DNA of 64,000 bases. Source: Mesostigma viride. Its lineage: Eukaryota > Streptophyta > Mesostigmatophyceae > Mesostigmatales > Mesostigmataceae. Each line of letters begins with the position of its first letter. Positions within the stretch are counted from its first letter, which is position 1. Below are positions 63,288-64,000 of the stretch, one piece after another. The stretch is taken from the NCBI GenBank assembly GCA_009746045.1, contig RPFO01000225.1, positions 701,001 through 765,000 on the forward strand, in the 5' to 3' direction. The notes under the pieces were generated by a model. It saw nothing but the letters and a program-made list of their open reading frames with translations, ran no database searches and had not been told where the DNA came from. A program made the translations under genes and the position numbers.

Positions 63288-64000
63288 CCGATGGATCGCA
63301 AATAACCCCGAGTGCGCGGAAAAAATCGGCTTGCAGGCGACCTCTCCACCCTCGCCGGAGCCACCGCACCACGAGGAACCGCCTGCGCGACCTACTGATG
63401 GACGATATTGGACGTTCAACGAGGCCGTCGCCGCAGCGGATTCCCGGCCAGAGCATCACGAGCCTGGCAGGCCCTCGAGAGAGCGCGGGGCGACGCGCAA
63501 AACCGCGAAGGGGTATATCGGCAGGCTGCGAGTTCTCCTTGACAAAATGGGGTGCTCGCAGGACGAATCAGTCGACTGCCTCGCAGACACCGCCCGTGTC
63601 CTGCGCGTCGTCCACGAAACCTCGGAACCCAAACGCAAGCTCGCACACTCGAAAGAGGATGCGTGGAGGGAGAACGAGAAGAACTTGCTCGGAGTGATAA
63701 ACGGGGTGAATCGAATGATGCCACCTGAGAAGAGGCTCCCACGCGACGTGACGGACGCGTACGCTGCTCGAGTCATGAGCTGAAGGTCGGCGATCTCGAC
63801 AGGAAATTCGACAGGGCCGAGAGCAAGCCACTGAGGTACACGTACGAGCAGCTCCAGCGGATCGCCGCCGCCGAGTACAAAAAGGACCCTACGTCTGACG
63901 CCGCTTTGATGGGTCTTATTTACCTGTCCGGCGAGAAACTGCCACCGACCAGGTACGACCACGACAAAATGCGCATCGTCAGTTCTATCAGCGAGCTCGA
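63139..64000 (+). CDS. tyrosine recombinase-like integrase, N-terminal part, runs off the window
   Basis: It starts at an ATG (MFSHQMTVTVEERREQWRR). A charged leader of about 110 residues is followed by a core-binding-like helical domain (TRKTAKGYIGRLRVLLDKMG). After a frame break at about 63777 (one base missing) the frame stays open to the window end. It has YTYEQLQRIAAAEY and then ALMGLIYLSG, LPPTRYDHDKMRIV, which resembles the start of the catalytic domain of viral tyrosine recombinases (L-x-L-Y-x-x-x-P-P-x-R). The catalytic R-H-R-Y set lies mostly beyond 64 kb. It would integrate the viral DNA. Confidence 0.5.

Larger units (their letters stand above)
51461..64000. mobile_element. integrated polinton-like virus (PLV), left part
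   Basis: The block has the PLV gene set: double-jelly-roll major capsid protein, penton/minor capsid protein, FtsK-HerA-type packaging ATPase, tyrosine recombinase-like gene, small structural ORFs and a fibre. Genes are tightly packed, intron-free and mostly on the minus strand, with a divergent plus-strand block after 61.35 kb. No DNA polymerase or helicase is seen; those would lie beyond 64 kb. The left end must lie between the last satellite copy (51460) and the first gene (51809). No terminal inverted repeat can be tested because the right end is outside the window. Confidence 0.85.

Overview
The window looks like nuclear DNA of a eukaryotic alga, most likely a green alga. It has spliced genes with GT-AG introns, a PPR protein of the organellar RNA-binding type, a methyltransferase of the plastid type, Arabidopsis-type telomere units (CCCTAAA), LTR and non-LTR retrotransposons, cut-and-paste transposons, and a block of genes from a small double-jelly-roll DNA virus of the polinton-like (PLV) kind. 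The green-alga assignment is inference; the sequence does not name the species.

Region 1-27.8 kb is a nest of mobile DNA. Two related Ty3/gypsy-like elements run on the minus strand (1-6660, leaving the window on the left, and about 18.5-26.0 kb, 3' truncated). Each has a viroplasmin-like ORF upstream of gag. Between them lie a five-exon pogo-like DDE transposase gene (7.1-10.7 kb, minus), a TIR-bounded element (11.4-15.8 kb) carrying a spliced gene with a ubiquitin-hydrolase-like cysteine protease end, a set of nested palindromic MITEs enclosing a tRNA-derived fragment, and a broken MYND zinc-finger gene (17.1-18.3 kb). Two copies of a 1718-bp TIR transposon sit in opposite orientation at 72-1789 and 26054-27771. 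The first cuts the reverse transcriptase gene and is flanked by a clean 4-bp duplication.

Region 27.8-50.4 kb holds the cellular genes between LINE remains. A LINE ORF1-only element (28.4-30.2 kb) and LINE reverse-transcriptase remnants (30.4-31.8 and 44.1-44.9 kb) surround a four-exon PPR gene (33.1-38.1 kb, minus). Divergent from it, 0.8 kb away, is a five-exon plastid-type SAM methyltransferase gene (38.9-43.8 kb). A single-exon nitrilase/vanin-like membrane protein with a degraded active site follows at 47.0-49.1 kb. PPR intron 1 contains about 390 bp of nearly pure (GGGGT)n/(GGGT)n.

Region 50.4-51.5 kb is subtelomere-like: about ten interstitial CCCTAAA units, a tandem satellite of about 162 bp, and an inverted satellite piece. 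Region 51.5-64.0 kb is the left part of an integrated PLV-like virus. A minus-strand block encodes structural proteins: major capsid, penton/minor capsid, an Ig/ConA-type fibre, two proteins over 500 aa, a C2H2 zinc-finger protein, a 53-aa very basic protein and small ORFs. A divergent plus-strand block, separated by only 24 bp, encodes a coiled-coil protein, the packaging ATPase, an AT-hook-like basic protein and the start of a tyrosine recombinase cut by the window end.

Many ORFs across unrelated elements are interrupted by frame breaks that fit one missing base. This is either widespread decay or uncorrected long-read deletions, and it matters for judging which genes are alive.
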